Below are positions 8,692-15,443 of a stretch of 64,000 nt of DNA, one piece after another (position 1 is the stretch's first letter; the number at the start of each line of letters is the position of its first letter). Source of the DNA: Pseudomonas fluorescens (GTDB lineage Bacteria; Pseudomonadota; Gammaproteobacteria; Pseudomonadales; Pseudomonadaceae). The translations under genes were made by a program, and so were the position numbers. Where the stretch lies: contig NZ_MRST01000027.1 of assembly GCF_001902145.1 (NCBI RefSeq), positions 416,519-480,518 of the forward strand, written 5' to 3'. The notes beneath the pieces are model-generated. The model made no database searches. It saw only the letters and a program-made list of their open reading frames with translations, and was not told where the DNA came from.

Positions 8692-8965
8692 CCGCCATGG
8701 CGATCAACTCACGCAACCGGGAATCCTTAGGCTCAAACACATCAAGGAGCCCGATCGCCTTTAGAGCGGGTAAAGATTGAATAATCTCTCGCTCGGCTAG
8801 CAGTTGATCATCCATGCTCGCGTCCGAATCACTCCAAACCCATACGTTTGCCAAAAAGGCACCCACCGTCCCCTTACGTACGGTCACTCCTTCGAATGTT
8901 GCTTCGTTTGTGTCGTCGGCGAGAATGTCTTCGGCACGCATATAGGCGCCGCCGGCCAACAACAC
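8678..8965 (-). CDS. Hypothetical protein, start uncertain
   Basis: At least 95 residues ending '...LIAMAGAPE'. The body ('AEDILADDTNEATFEGVTV', 'NVWVWSDSDASMDDQLLAE') looks like an ordinary soluble protein. The frame is open upstream without an ATG, GTG or TTG all the way to the stop codon of the Cro-like gene at 9182, with which it is in frame; that region encodes a tryptophan-rich, possibly membrane-inserted stretch. The GTG at 8965 is simply the first standard start. The true start may be a CTG near 9158, the ATG at 8941, or the gene may be a truncated fusion. Confidence 0.45.
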   Translation of the reverse strand: MLLAGGAYMRAEDILADDTNEATFEGVTVRKGTVGAFLANVWVWSDSDASMDDQLLAEREIIQSLPALKAIGLLDVFEPKDSRLRELIAMAGAPE

Positions 8966-9181
8966 ACCGGCAAACGCAACCAGTTGCCTGATGATTTGTT
9001 GGGTGGAACTGCAAATGACGATCAGTGACCACGCGTGAGGCCAGCGTTTCCAGAAGCATACAAGCCCTCCCGCCCATGCCCAGGCGTGGCAGGGACGGGT
9101 CGCTATCGACGAATGACACGAAGTTTCTCCGGGCTCAGGGTGAAGATATGCGCCCTCGATCAGGGCTTCTTTTAATCGGGA

Positions 9182-9418
9182 TTAAAGATTTGGCTCTTGG
9201 CCTGAATTGCGCAGATAGGCCCAGTGGACATCGGGCCGAAGCTCTTCACAGGTCACCGCCCTGCTCGACTCTCGTTCGAGATTGATGGCGAGGCCTGGGC
9301 CTGCCCGGCGAAAGCCATGGACGATCTGTTTAAGGTTCCCGGCACTGATGCCGCTGCGCTTGGCCAACGACTCCACCGAAGGTGCGTCGAGGGACCGGAT
9401 GAGTTCGAGTAGCGTCAT
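9182..9418 (-). CDS. Cro/YdaS-like helix-turn-helix regulator
   Basis: 78 residues with an HTH in 'SVESLAKRSGISAGNLKQIVHG' (shown here as its two halves 'SVESLAKRSGISAG' and 'NLKQIVHG') and the characteristic tail 'VTCEELRPDVHWAYLR' of YdaS/Cro-type phage regulators. It is divergent from a larger repressor at 9516, the usual lysogeny-switch arrangement. It heads the minus-strand set toward the HNH gene. Confidence 0.7.
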   Translation of the reverse strand: MTLLELIRSLDAPSVESLAKRSGISAGNLKQIVHGFRRAGPGLAINLERESSRAVTCEELRPDVHWAYLRNSGQEPNL

Positions 9419-9440
9419 GTTTGTCTCCGAAAGAAGCTCG

Positions 9441-9460
9441 GATTACATTTTGCTAATCCT
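9441..9460. promoter_or_regulatory. Candidate operator between the divergent regulators
   Basis: Inverted repeat GGATTA-N8-TAATCC in the 97-bp AT-rich gap between the Cro-like and CI-like genes. The octamer-like string TTTGCTAA occurs inside it and again at 9488-9495. Position and symmetry fit a phage-type operator. Confidence 0.45.
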
Positions 9461-9515
9461 AATAGAGATATCTTTAATAATTTACCGTTTGCTAACGCAG
9501 GGACACTATTCGCCT

Positions 9516-9914
9516 ATGGATATCAAAACTCTTCGGGTCGACGCGCTGCGGCGCGTCATCGGCCCACTCAGCCAGAAAGACTTCGCCGACCAGCACGATC
9601 TGGACGCTTCGTATTTGTCACAGATACTCAATGGGCACCGCTCATTGGGTGAGAAAGCGGCGCTCAACCTCGAGAAGAAAATCGGGCTCGCGCCTGGTGT
9701 GCTGGTCAACCCGAATGGGCACGGGCCGGCATTGATCGAGGGTGAGTACACTCGTCAGGATGTGGTGCGAGAGGCCGCGTCTGCCTACCAGGCCCTTCAG
9801 GACAAGGCTACGCCGCGGGCAGTTGCGGTTATCGATAAACTCGCCAGGGCCGCGGCAAAGGGAAGACTCAAGGAGTCGGACTTGGTTCTGCTTGAGGGCA
9901 TAACAACGCTGTGA
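9516..9914 (+). CDS. CI-like transcriptional repressor without peptidase domain
   Basis: 132 residues. The N-terminal half is an XRE-type HTH ('LSQKDFADQHDLDASYLSQI', then 'NGHRSLGEKAALNLEKKIG'). The C-terminal half ('AVIDKLARAAAKGRLKESD') is a short helical region, not an S24 peptidase, so it should not be cleaved in an SOS response. The frame extends upstream, but the ATG at 9516 gives the usual N-terminus. Overlaps the next gene by 4 bp. Confidence 0.7.
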   Translation: MDIKTLRVDALRRVIGPLSQKDFADQHDLDASYLSQILNGHRSLGEKAALNLEKKIGLAPGVLVNPNGHGPALIEGEYTRQDVVREAASAYQALQDKATPRAVAVIDKLARAAAKGRLKESDLVLLEGITTL

Positions 9915-10159
9915 GACTTGGCCATAGCAGCGCAGAGGTTCATCTATCCGACCTTGGTCTTGAATCGATACCTGCTAAAGACCTGAACGAAATTCATGAA
10001 TCCTTCAGCGAGATGCTAGCCGAGGCTGGTTATGGATTTGAGTGGGATGGCGGCGAATCGCTTTGGATTGACTTTGAAGATCGGGGTAATACCGCCCATC
10101 AAGATAACTCGGTTGAAAAACCAATGGTCTCAATTAGCATCAAAAAGCACACTGCATAG
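9911..10159 (+). CDS. Small hypothetical protein coupled to the repressor
   Basis: 82 residues, GTG start overlapping the repressor's TGA (GTGA). The protein is acidic, with 'IHESFSEMLAEAGYGFEWDG'. No domain recognised. Co-transcription with the repressor suggests a role in the same switch or an accessory factor. Followed by a terminator. Confidence 0.5.
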   Translation: MRLGHSSAEVHLSDLGLESIPAKDLNEIHESFSEMLAEAGYGFEWDGGESLWIDFEDRGNTAHQDNSVEKPMVSISIKKHTA

Positions 10160-10243
10160 CACCTCATCGGGAGCCCTATGCTGAACATAGCCCTAACTTT
10201 AAGCGAGGGCGTTAAGAAAAGGGTACTGCCACTCCCTCCCCCC

Positions 10244-10267
10244 AAGCCCGGCCTGTCGGGCTTTTTC
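10244..10267 (+). terminator. Rho-independent terminator
   Basis: AAGCCCG-GCCTGT-CGGGCTT followed by TTTT, downstream of the repressor operon. The remaining 230 bp before the RelBE genes hold an inverted repeat TTCCAATT-N17-AATTGGAA (10398-10430) and the operator below; no gene seen. Confidence 0.8.
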
Positions 10268-10475
10268 TTGCCTGTACAAATCGAGTAGAGCAGCGTTGTG
10301 GATGCAGCACAGCCACGCCTAGCGAAAGTTGTCTTCTGGGAAATCGAAGTATGCATGACCATCGTGCGCCTCTCGGAGCTTCTGTAGTTACGATGGTTTC
10401 CAATTATTCACACAAAACCAGCAATTGGAAGCATATGGCAGGCGCTTGCCATACCACGACAAAAAGACCAGAATA

Positions 10476-10495
10476 AAGACCTATATAGGAGTCTT
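10476..10495. promoter_or_regulatory. Candidate RelB operator
   Basis: AAGAC-CTATATAGGA-GTCTT immediately upstream of the antitoxin start, with a central CCTATATAGG palindrome. Antitoxin-toxin pairs usually repress through such a palindrome; the 'AGGAG' inside it also serves as the ribosome binding site. Confidence 0.5.
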
Positions 10496-10499
10496 ATCT

Positions 10500-10787
10500 A
10501 TGCAAAATATTCTGGCTGACGTGGCAGTGAGCGTTTCCGAACTCAAGAAGAACCCCTCCTCCGTCTTGAGCGGTGCCAACGGCCTGCCCGTGGCCGTGCT
10601 GAACCACAACCGCGTTATGGGCTACATGGTCCCCGCCAACGTCTACGAGGCAATGGTTGAGCGCCTGGACGAGCTGGAACTGGTCCAACTGGTCAAGGCT
10701 CGGCTCGATGCTAAAGAAACACCTGTTCGAGTATCCCTCGACGATCTGATTGGCGAAGCCGAGGCAGATATCGCCAATGGCCACTGA
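10500..10787 (+). CDS. relB: RelB/Phd-type antitoxin
   Basis: 95 residues: an N-terminal DNA-binding and dimerisation part ('AVSVSELKKNPSSVLSGANG' then 'LPVAVLNHNRVMGYMVP') as in Phd/YefM/RelB antitoxins, and a flexible C-terminus expected to wrap the toxin. The frame is open further upstream, but this ATG has 'AGGAG' in front of it. It overlaps the toxin by 11 bp, as expected for a coupled pair. Confidence 0.85.
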   Translation: MQNILADVAVSVSELKKNPSSVLSGANGLPVAVLNHNRVMGYMVPANVYEAMVERLDELELVQLVKARLDAKETPVRVSLDDLIGEAEADIANGH

Positions 10788-11064
10788 GTACGAAGTTGAG
10801 TGGGATCCGAAGGCGCTGAAGGAATTGCGTAAACTCGACGGCGCAATCCGTCTCCAGTTTTTGAAAAAGCTTCAGGAGCGGCAAACCGGGCCTCGAGTGC
10901 CAGGCGATGCGCTTCATGGCATGAAGGATTGCTACAAGATTAAATTGCGCGGAGCCGGCTACCGTCTTGTATACCGCGTCGAGGATGAGCGAATTGTCAT
11001 CCTGGTGCTGGCCGTCGGTAAGCGCGAGCGAAGCTCCGTGTACGAGCAGGCTGCGAAACGGTAG
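10777..11064 (+). CDS. relE: RelE/ParE-superfamily toxin
   Basis: 95 residues with the RelE fold pattern: 'EWDPKALKELRKLD', 'QFLKKLQERQTGP' and 'YKIKLRGAGYRLVYRVED', and the basic C-terminus 'VGKRERSSVYEQAAKR'. RelE toxins cut mRNA on the ribosome. The internal ATG at 10777 fits the family N-terminus better than the upstream start. Followed by a terminator. Confidence 0.87.
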   Translation: MATEYEVEWDPKALKELRKLDGAIRLQFLKKLQERQTGPRVPGDALHGMKDCYKIKLRGAGYRLVYRVEDERIVILVLAVGKRERSSVYEQAAKR

Positions 11065-11076
11065 GTTCAACGAAAA

Positions 11077-11096
11077 AGCCCGCACATCGGCGGGCT
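11077..11096. terminator. Terminator between RelE and a convergent gene
   Basis: AGCCCGC-ACATCG-GCGGGCT, with an A run on the left that makes a T run for minus-strand transcription from 11349. It may work in both directions. Confidence 0.7.
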
Positions 11097-11115
11097 ATAA
11101 ACGTTTGCTGCTGGA

Positions 11116-11349
11116 TCAATCCGGCTCTTGAGCTCTCAACCTGGCCAAGCCTTGCTTGATGTACCCAGCGTTCTCGCCGATCGTCTCCAGGGCACCACGC
11201 ACGTTGCCGCCAGCCTCGACGCTGCCTTCGCGCTCGACGAGCAATGTCAGCTCCATCAGTGTCGCTTCCAAAGCAAGCTGGTTCTCGTAGATTCGTTCAA
11301 GCGTATCAGGGAGTGAGTATTGCGGGGGCGGGCATGGCTTCGACTCCAT
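11116..11349 (-). CDS. Hypothetical prophage-associated protein
   Basis: 77 residues from the ATG at 11349 ('MESKPCPPPQYSLPDTLERI'), mostly helical ('NQLALEATLMELTLLVE', 'NAGYIKQGLARLRAQ'). The longer upstream frame runs over the integrase remnant and is unlikely to be used. Proteins of this kind sit beside integrases in Pseudomonas prophages; no function known to me. Confidence 0.6.
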   Translation of the reverse strand: MESKPCPPPQYSLPDTLERIYENQLALEATLMELTLLVEREGSVEAGGNVRGALETIGENAGYIKQGLARLRAQEPD

Positions 11350-11428
11350 TCGAGGGCATAGAAAAATGCAGCTTAGGTAAATACTGGCGTGATTGGCAAA
11401 CTCCAGGCAAAGAAAAGCCCGCGATGGG

Positions 11429-11560
11429 GATAAGAACGGCAGCATCACCAGCCACTATTCTACCCCGGAGCTGCAGCATCTGATTGAGGCTGCGAACAAA
11501 GTATCGGCAACTGACTCTCGTGGGCCAGCGCTAACCATCTTGAGGAGGAAATTGGGATGA
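11429..11560 (+). pseudogene. C-terminal remnant of a tyrosine integrase
   Basis: Frame 'DKNGSITSHYSTPELQHLIE' to '...TILRRKLG' and TGA, closely matching the last 43 residues of the intact integrase at 23438-24616 ('HKNGSITSHYSGAELGHLIE'). The catalytic Tyr is kept but the rest of the enzyme is absent. A hairpin (11590-11613) and an att copy follow, exactly as behind the intact gene. Confidence 0.9.
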
Positions 11561-11611
11561 TCCCCCGCAAAAGTCCCTACGCATGAAAAAGCCGAACTGG
11601 TTAGAGTTCGG

Positions 11612-11676
11612 CTAAGTCATTGAATAATATGGTCGGGACGGAGTGATTCGAACACTCGACCCCTAGCACCCCATGC
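11612..11676. repeat. att site, left copy (65 bp)
   Basis: From CTAAGTCATTGAATAATATGG to CACCCCATGC, base-for-base equal to 24678-24742. It includes 47 bp of the 3' end of tRNA-Pro without the 5' half, so it is a duplicated attachment core rather than a gene. Confidence 0.93.
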
Positions 11677-11768
11677 ACGCAGTACATCTGTAAAACCTTG
11701 TTAAGTAGCTGTTTTTATTGGCGCTCGCTGCAATCGACTGCCCACAAGAGCTTACAAGCGCGTGAGAG

Positions 11769-11787
11769 AGTCACGCAAATGTCACGC
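11769..11787. promoter_or_regulatory. Integrase arm-type site, left
   Basis: AGTCACGCAAATGTCACGC, itself a direct repeat of GTCACGC, identical to 24627-24645. One copy lies just inside each prophage end, as arm sites of a lambda-type attP would after integration. Confidence 0.7.
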
Positions 11788-11843
11788 ACCCGCCCCGGCG
11801 TCCTGCCGACGAACACCACTCCCCAAACCTGCACCACCTCGAT

Positions 11844-11863
11844 TACTGTACGCACATACAGTA
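11844..11863 (+). promoter_or_regulatory. LexA (SOS) box
   Basis: TACTGTACGCACATACAGTA matches the LexA pattern TACTGT-N8-ACAGTA with full symmetry in the arms. It ends 15 bp before the ATG at 11879, so it would overlap that gene's promoter. Confidence 0.85.
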
Positions 11864-11878
11864 TTTGAGATTCACGCT

Positions 11879-12232
11879 ATGAACGTTGACATGGACACCG
11901 ATGATTGGCTCGGTTGCCCCACTCCCCTTGAGATGTATCAGCACCAATGCTCAATCCTCGTAGATGAGCTGGTGGAGACCGAGCGCATGCTGCGTCGAGC
12001 ACGGGCGAATATCGCCGGCCTGGTGCAGATGAATGACCTGCTGATGACGGGAAAGGCTGAGACAGAGGAGAAGCTCGCCGAGGCGCTTGAGAAAATAAGC
12101 AAGCTGGAAAAGCAGTACTCGTTTGCCTCAGTGCAAAGCGTGAAGATCATCACCGGGCAGCGCGACCATTTGCTCAGGGAGAATCAGCGCCTGCTGGTCG
12201 AGCTTAGCGTTTACAAGCAGCCATTAGACTAA
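11879..12232 (+). CDS. SOS-controlled coiled-coil protein
   Basis: 117 residues. The middle and C-terminus are a predicted coiled coil ('KAETEEKLAEALEKISKLEK', 'GQRDHLLRENQRLLVELSVY'). No enzymatic motif. The start at 11879 lies just after the LexA box; the longer frame upstream would run through it. Its transcription should rise on DNA damage. The 3' end overlaps the convergent gene by 9 bp. Function unknown; lysogenic-phase or DNA-damage accessory gene. Confidence 0.65.
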   Translation: MNVDMDTDDWLGCPTPLEMYQHQCSILVDELVETERMLRRARANIAGLVQMNDLLMTGKAETEEKLAEALEKISKLEKQYSFASVQSVKIITGQRDHLLRENQRLLVELSVYKQPLD

Positions 12233-12433
12233 CTCGTCGGCATAGGCCGCTACAGCTTCCTCAGTCAGTTCCCGCCACTCACCTTCGCTGATCAGCCCCT
12301 GTTGCTTGAGGTCGTCAGCCAGGGCCAATCGCGTTTCGTAGCGCTCCTCAGGCGTGGCCGATATGAAGGCTGGATCATTGCGTAGAGCAAACCACGCCTC
12401 CATTGCGTTCACCTGATCAATGTTGATCGCCAT
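12224..12433 (-). CDS. Small hypothetical protein
   Basis: 69 residues, acidic and helical: 'MAINIDQVNAMEAWFALRND', 'ALADDLKQQGLISEGEWREL'. It is divergent from the SRAP gene. The family is not one I can name. Probably real by codon use and conserved-looking composition. Confidence 0.55.
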   Translation of the reverse strand: MAINIDQVNAMEAWFALRNDPAFISATPEERYETRLALADDLKQQGLISEGEWRELTEEAVAAYADELV

Positions 12434-12516
12434 GACGAATACCTCGAGCCAGTGTCTACAGTGTAGAGATTGGCCGGGGACCGGCTGTTCATCGGGGGCG
12501 ACGAGCGGAGATGCTT

Positions 12517-13197
12517 ATGTGCGGGAGACTTTCGCAGTACCGGGGAATCCACGATTTCGTTGCAGCGCTGAGCATGCCCAATGCTCTGGCGAACTCCGTG
12601 GGCGATCAGCCAATTGAGCGGTACAACGTGGCGCCATCAACTGCGGTTGCACTGCTGCACCTGCAGGGCGACCTGCTACATGCTGACCCGGTGCGCTGGG
12701 GATGGCGCCCGCACTGGGCGAAAGACCGGGCGGCACCTATTAACGCACGCGTAGAGAAAGTCGCCCACGGCCCTTTCTTCCGGGCCATCTGGCCGCACCG
12801 TGCAATCACGCCTATCGACAACTGGTTTGAGTGGGTAGATGAAGGTGGGCCCAAGAAGCAGCCCTACCTAATCCGCCGGCGGGATGGTGCACCGATATTC
12901 TGCGCTGCGATTGGCCAATTACCGGATGCTGATGAAGGCCCGGGCGAGCATGACGGCTTCGTGATAATCACCGCCGACAGCGCCGGCGGCATGGTAGACA
13001 TTCATGACCGCCGTCCAGTGGTGCTGACGCCGGACTTGGCCCGGGAATGGTTGGACCCTGGCACACCCAAGGAGCGTGCCGAGCAGATGGTGCTGCACCA
13101 GGGCGAGCCCGCAGAAATCTTCGAATGGTTTAGAGTGAGCATGGCGGTAGGGAACATTCGAAATCAAGCTGCTAACATAATCAAAGTAGCGCCCTAA
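12517..13197 (+). CDS. SRAP-domain protein (HMCES/YedK family)
   Basis: 226 residues. The start is set by biology and sequence: Met-Cys-Gly-Arg, with the catalytic Cys at position 2, and GGAG 6 bp before this ATG; the ATG at 12511 would bury the Cys. Other motifs are 'YNVAPSTAVALL', 'WGWRPHWAKD', 'INARVEKVAHGPFFRAIWPH' and a late His in 'VDIHDRRPVVL'. SRAP proteins crosslink to abasic sites in single-stranded DNA. Location behind an SOS-controlled gene fits a damage role. Confidence 0.9.
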   Translation: MCGRLSQYRGIHDFVAALSMPNALANSVGDQPIERYNVAPSTAVALLHLQGDLLHADPVRWGWRPHWAKDRAAPINARVEKVAHGPFFRAIWPHRAITPIDNWFEWVDEGGPKKQPYLIRRRDGAPIFCAAIGQLPDADEGPGEHDGFVIITADSAGGMVDIHDRRPVVLTPDLAREWLDPGTPKERAEQMVLHQGEPAEIFEWFRVSMAVGNIRNQAANIIKVAP

Positions 13198-13281
13198 TGA
13201 GGAATCATATAGGGTAAAATATGTTGAGCGCATCACAATTCAAAAACAATCATAGCACTTAACATCAAAAAGAATCATAAA

Positions 13282-13839
13282 ATGTCCAAGCTCGAAGATA
13301 TATACATACTGGCACTACAATACGCAGAAAACAAAGAGTCTTTCAACCTGGGAGAGCTGGCCACTGCACTTAATTTAACGCCAAACCAAAAAAATATATT
13401 AGCATTGCAAATAGACAGAAAAGAAATTTTTCTCCACAATCAAGTTGTATACTTTAAACATACACAGCGAGATTTCATAGAACTATTCTTTACAGTTTCA
13501 GACAAGTTTAGACTGCTAAGCCATGCCGAACTAGAGGAAGCTCGACTATCGGCAAACTCCGCCTCTAAATACGCAACTTACGCCCTGATAATTTCAATAG
13601 CAGCCGCAATGGTTAGCTCAGTTCTTTCCTTGATACAAATCAAGTCAGACATCTCACTACCAGAGCACACAACAAAAACACTTGAGAATATAAACCAGTC
13701 CCTATTACCCATAAACCAAAACATAAACAAAATCATCGAACAAACAGAAGCACCCACAAAAATCCAGCAATACTTCATCATTCAAAACACACTACCCTAC
13801 TTTCCCACACAAGCTATCAATTCAAGTAAAAACCCGTAA
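13282..13839 (+). CDS. AT-rich cargo gene: membrane protein of unknown function
   Basis: 185 residues encoded by visibly AT-rich DNA unlike its neighbours (runs of AAAAA, many Asn, Lys and Ile codons), a sign of transfer from another host. The N-terminal ~85 residues look soluble ('LGELATALNLTPNQKNIL'), one membrane helix spans about 98-120 ('YALIISIAAAMVSSVLSLIQ'), and the C-terminal part is polar and rich in Asn/Gln. No domain recognised. A lysogenic-conversion or superinfection-exclusion role is plausible by position only. Confidence 0.6.
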   Translation: MSKLEDIYILALQYAENKESFNLGELATALNLTPNQKNILALQIDRKEIFLHNQVVYFKHTQRDFIELFFTVSDKFRLLSHAELEEARLSANSASKYATYALIISIAAAMVSSVLSLIQIKSDISLPEHTTKTLENINQSLLPINQNINKIIEQTEAPTKIQQYFIIQNTLPYFPTQAINSSKNP

Positions 13840-13847
13840 TCACAATT

Positions 13848-14399
13848 TTATTTTTTAGAGCCGCAGTAACTCAATTTATAAATAGCCCTAACATACGCTT
13901 GGCACGCCCGTAGCGCGATCAATCCTTGGTCGCCGGCATCGGTGACGGCGATAATTCGTTGCGCATGCGCTGGGTCAAGTTGGGCTCGACGGGCTGCATG
14001 AACCACGCCGACGGCGCCGGGGGCGGCAGGCACGTTGCAGCCACTGGCTGAATCCTCAATGAGGACTGACAGCCGGACATCAGCAGTAGCAAGCTGGTCA
14101 CGCAGGCGAGCCTGGTTGCGCTGGGCATCGGATAATTCCTTGGTGTGTTGTTGGTCCTGGAGCGCGAGCTGTTGTTCGGTGGCCACGCGCTTATCCAGTT
14201 CGGCCGACTGCTGGCGCCAGGCCTCGCCAGTGATTGCATCCAGTTCCTGTTGGTGGCGGGCGCCCTGCTCCGCGATACGCTCAGACATCCTCTTGCCCAG
14301 GCGCCACTCCTGAACCTGCCACCCACCGCCAAAGCCGATGGCCAGCGCCAGCAGAATTGCCAGCCCCAGGCCGATCAGCTTCTGTACCGGCGTCATCAC
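13848..14399 (-). CDS. Phage i-spanin Rz
   Basis: 183 residues: N-terminal signal-anchor ('LIGLGLAILLALAIGFGGGW') followed by a long coiled coil (about 40-110), the layout of an inner-membrane spanin. It disrupts the outer membrane together with Rz1 in the last step of lysis. It overlaps the endolysin gene by 4 bp and contains the Rz1 frame inside it. Confidence 0.85.
   Translation of the reverse strand: MMTPVQKLIGLGLAILLALAIGFGGGWQVQEWRLGKRMSERIAEQGARHQQELDAITGEAWRQQSAELDKRVATEQQLALQDQQHTKELSDAQRNQARLRDQLATADVRLSVLIEDSASGCNVPAAPGAVGVVHAARRAQLDPAHAQRIIAVTDAGDQGLIALRACQAYVRAIYKLSYCGSKK
13919..14128 (-). CDS. Phage o-spanin Rz1, embedded in Rz
   Basis: A 69-codon frame wholly inside Rz, in another phase. 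It begins 'MPSATRLACVTSLLLLMSGC', a lipoprotein signal with lipobox 'LMSGC', and continues with a proline-containing tail ('LPPPAPSAW'). This is the classic embedded Rz1 arrangement. Confidence 0.85.
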   Translation of the reverse strand: MPSATRLACVTSLLLLMSGCQSSLRIQPVAATCLPPPAPSAWFMQPVEPNLTQRMRNELSPSPMPATKD

Positions 14400-14821
14400 G
14401 GCACATCCTTGAAGAATATGTGGTGACCAAGGCGCAGCGTCTGCTTGGCCTTTGCCGCCCAGACCGGGGCCTTTGGCATCGTGGTCGCGTAGTAATGCGT
14501 GGCGCCGCCGGTTGGATCAGGCACGGCGCCGGACATCACCTGGTCAGCCGCACGCTGGGCCTGGGCGAACTGGGCTGCCGGGATCTGCTTGGCACCGCTC
14601 AGGTAGGCGTAGTTCGGGTCGTTCTGGTTCCAGCAGCTGAACTGCCATGGCTTCAGGCACACGCCGGCGTATCCCTCCCCCCACCAGGACTTGGCCTTTC
14701 CATCGAACACACGGTTGCGAATGGTCCAGGCCACGGCAATTTGACCATCCATCCCTTCGCCGCGGGCCTCGCCCCACAGGGTGCGCGCCAGGATGTCCCG
14801 GTCTTTCTCGGTTGCGTTCAT
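14396..14821 (-). CDS. Phage endolysin (SleB-like cell wall hydrolase)
   Basis: 141 residues of the Hydrolase_2/SleB type: 'LARTLWGEARGEGMDG' with the catalytic Glu, 'QIAVAWTIRNRV', 'QFSCWN' and 'GGATHYYATTMPKAP'. No signal peptide, so a holin would be needed, but none is visible in this cassette. It is followed by Rz/Rz1. Confidence 0.85.
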   Translation of the reverse strand: MNATEKDRDILARTLWGEARGEGMDGQIAVAWTIRNRVFDGKAKSWWGEGYAGVCLKPWQFSCWNQNDPNYAYLSGAKQIPAAQFAQAQRAADQVMSGAVPDPTGGATHYYATTMPKAPVWAAKAKQTLRLGHHIFFKDVP

Positions 14822-14837
14822 GCTTTTCTCCAGGCAA

Positions 14838-14861
14838 TAAAAAACCCGCTCAGTGGCGGGT
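14838..14861 (-). terminator. Terminator between the tail-fibre genes and the lysis genes
   Basis: ACCCGC-TCAGTG-GCGGGT with an A6 run on the left, giving a minus-strand T run after the tail assembly chaperone gene. Confidence 0.7.
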
Positions 14862-14880
14862 ATCAGTCAGACGGCGGCAG

Positions 14881-15441
14881 TTACGCTGGGGCGACGGGCC
14901 ATTCAATAGCGTCCGGATACTGCTCTTGGTCCGGTACACGGCTTAGTGACACACGGTATTTCTTCCATTCCTTTAGCAAGGCGATCTCCGCATCCGTGGC
15001 TTCGTCGACATCTACAGCATCTTGAAGCGGCGCTACTGCATAGTCGGCAATGGCGCGTAGGCGGACAATCTCAGCCTGGGCGGCCTCGAACGGGTCAACA
15101 ACAATCGGCGGAGGCTCCGGCACTTGCTCCAGCGGGATATCGGGCACAACGATGTGAAGCGTGATCATTGTTTTTAGGTCGTAGGGCTCACCGCCCATAG
15201 TGACCGTCACAGTCAGAAGATCATCAGCGAAGGTAATTTCAACCTTGGCTGTGTTCTCCGAAGGATGCAGCGAGTAACCCCAGCCCTGGTCTACAGGCGG
15301 GAAAGGCACCATGCCCTGGGTGCCGGTGACGCAATACACGCCCACACCGGAACGGTAACTGTCGATGTCCTTGCCACCGAGCGATGTGATGTCAAACAGA
15401 GAGCCGGTCTCGCCCACGATATTGATTGCTGCTCTTGCCAT
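14881..15441 (-). CDS. Phage tail fibre assembly chaperone (Tfa-like)
   Basis: 186 residues. The C-terminal 'LLKEWKKYRVSLSRVPDQEQ' then 'YPDAIEWPVAP' is the usual tail of caudoviral Tfa proteins, preceded by a helical segment. The N-terminal part reads like a phage protein with a beta-rich fold. It follows the tail fibre gene by 2 bp. Tfa helps fold or trim the fibre tip. Confidence 0.75.
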   Translation of the reverse strand: MARAAINIVGETGSLFDITSLGGKDIDSYRSGVGVYCVTGTQGMVPFPPVDQGWGYSLHPSENTAKVEITFADDLLTVTVTMGGEPYDLKTMITLHIVVPDIPLEQVPEPPPIVVDPFEAAQAEIVRLRAIADYAVAPLQDAVDVDEATDAEIALLKEWKKYRVSLSRVPDQEQYPDAIEWPVAPA

Positions 15442-15443
15442 GG

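Larger units (their letters stand above)
7903..11676. mobile_element. Remnant of a first integrated element left of the tRNA-Pro prophage
   Basis: This stretch holds a Cro/CI-like divergent switch, an HNH protein, RelBE, and at its right end the last 43 codons of an integrase, a hairpin and a 65-bp copy of the tRNA-Pro att region. The int-hairpin-att order copies that at 24484-24742. The left limit is not marked by any att copy I can see, so it is set at the terminator before the HNH gene. Confidence 0.5.

Noticed and set aside
11612..11676. Second tRNA-Pro gene
   Set aside because: Only the 3' 47 bp of the tRNA are present; the 5' half is missing, so it is an att copy.
14234..15025. 263-codon frame opposite endolysin, Rz and Tfa
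   Set aside because: Antisense to three recognisable phage genes.
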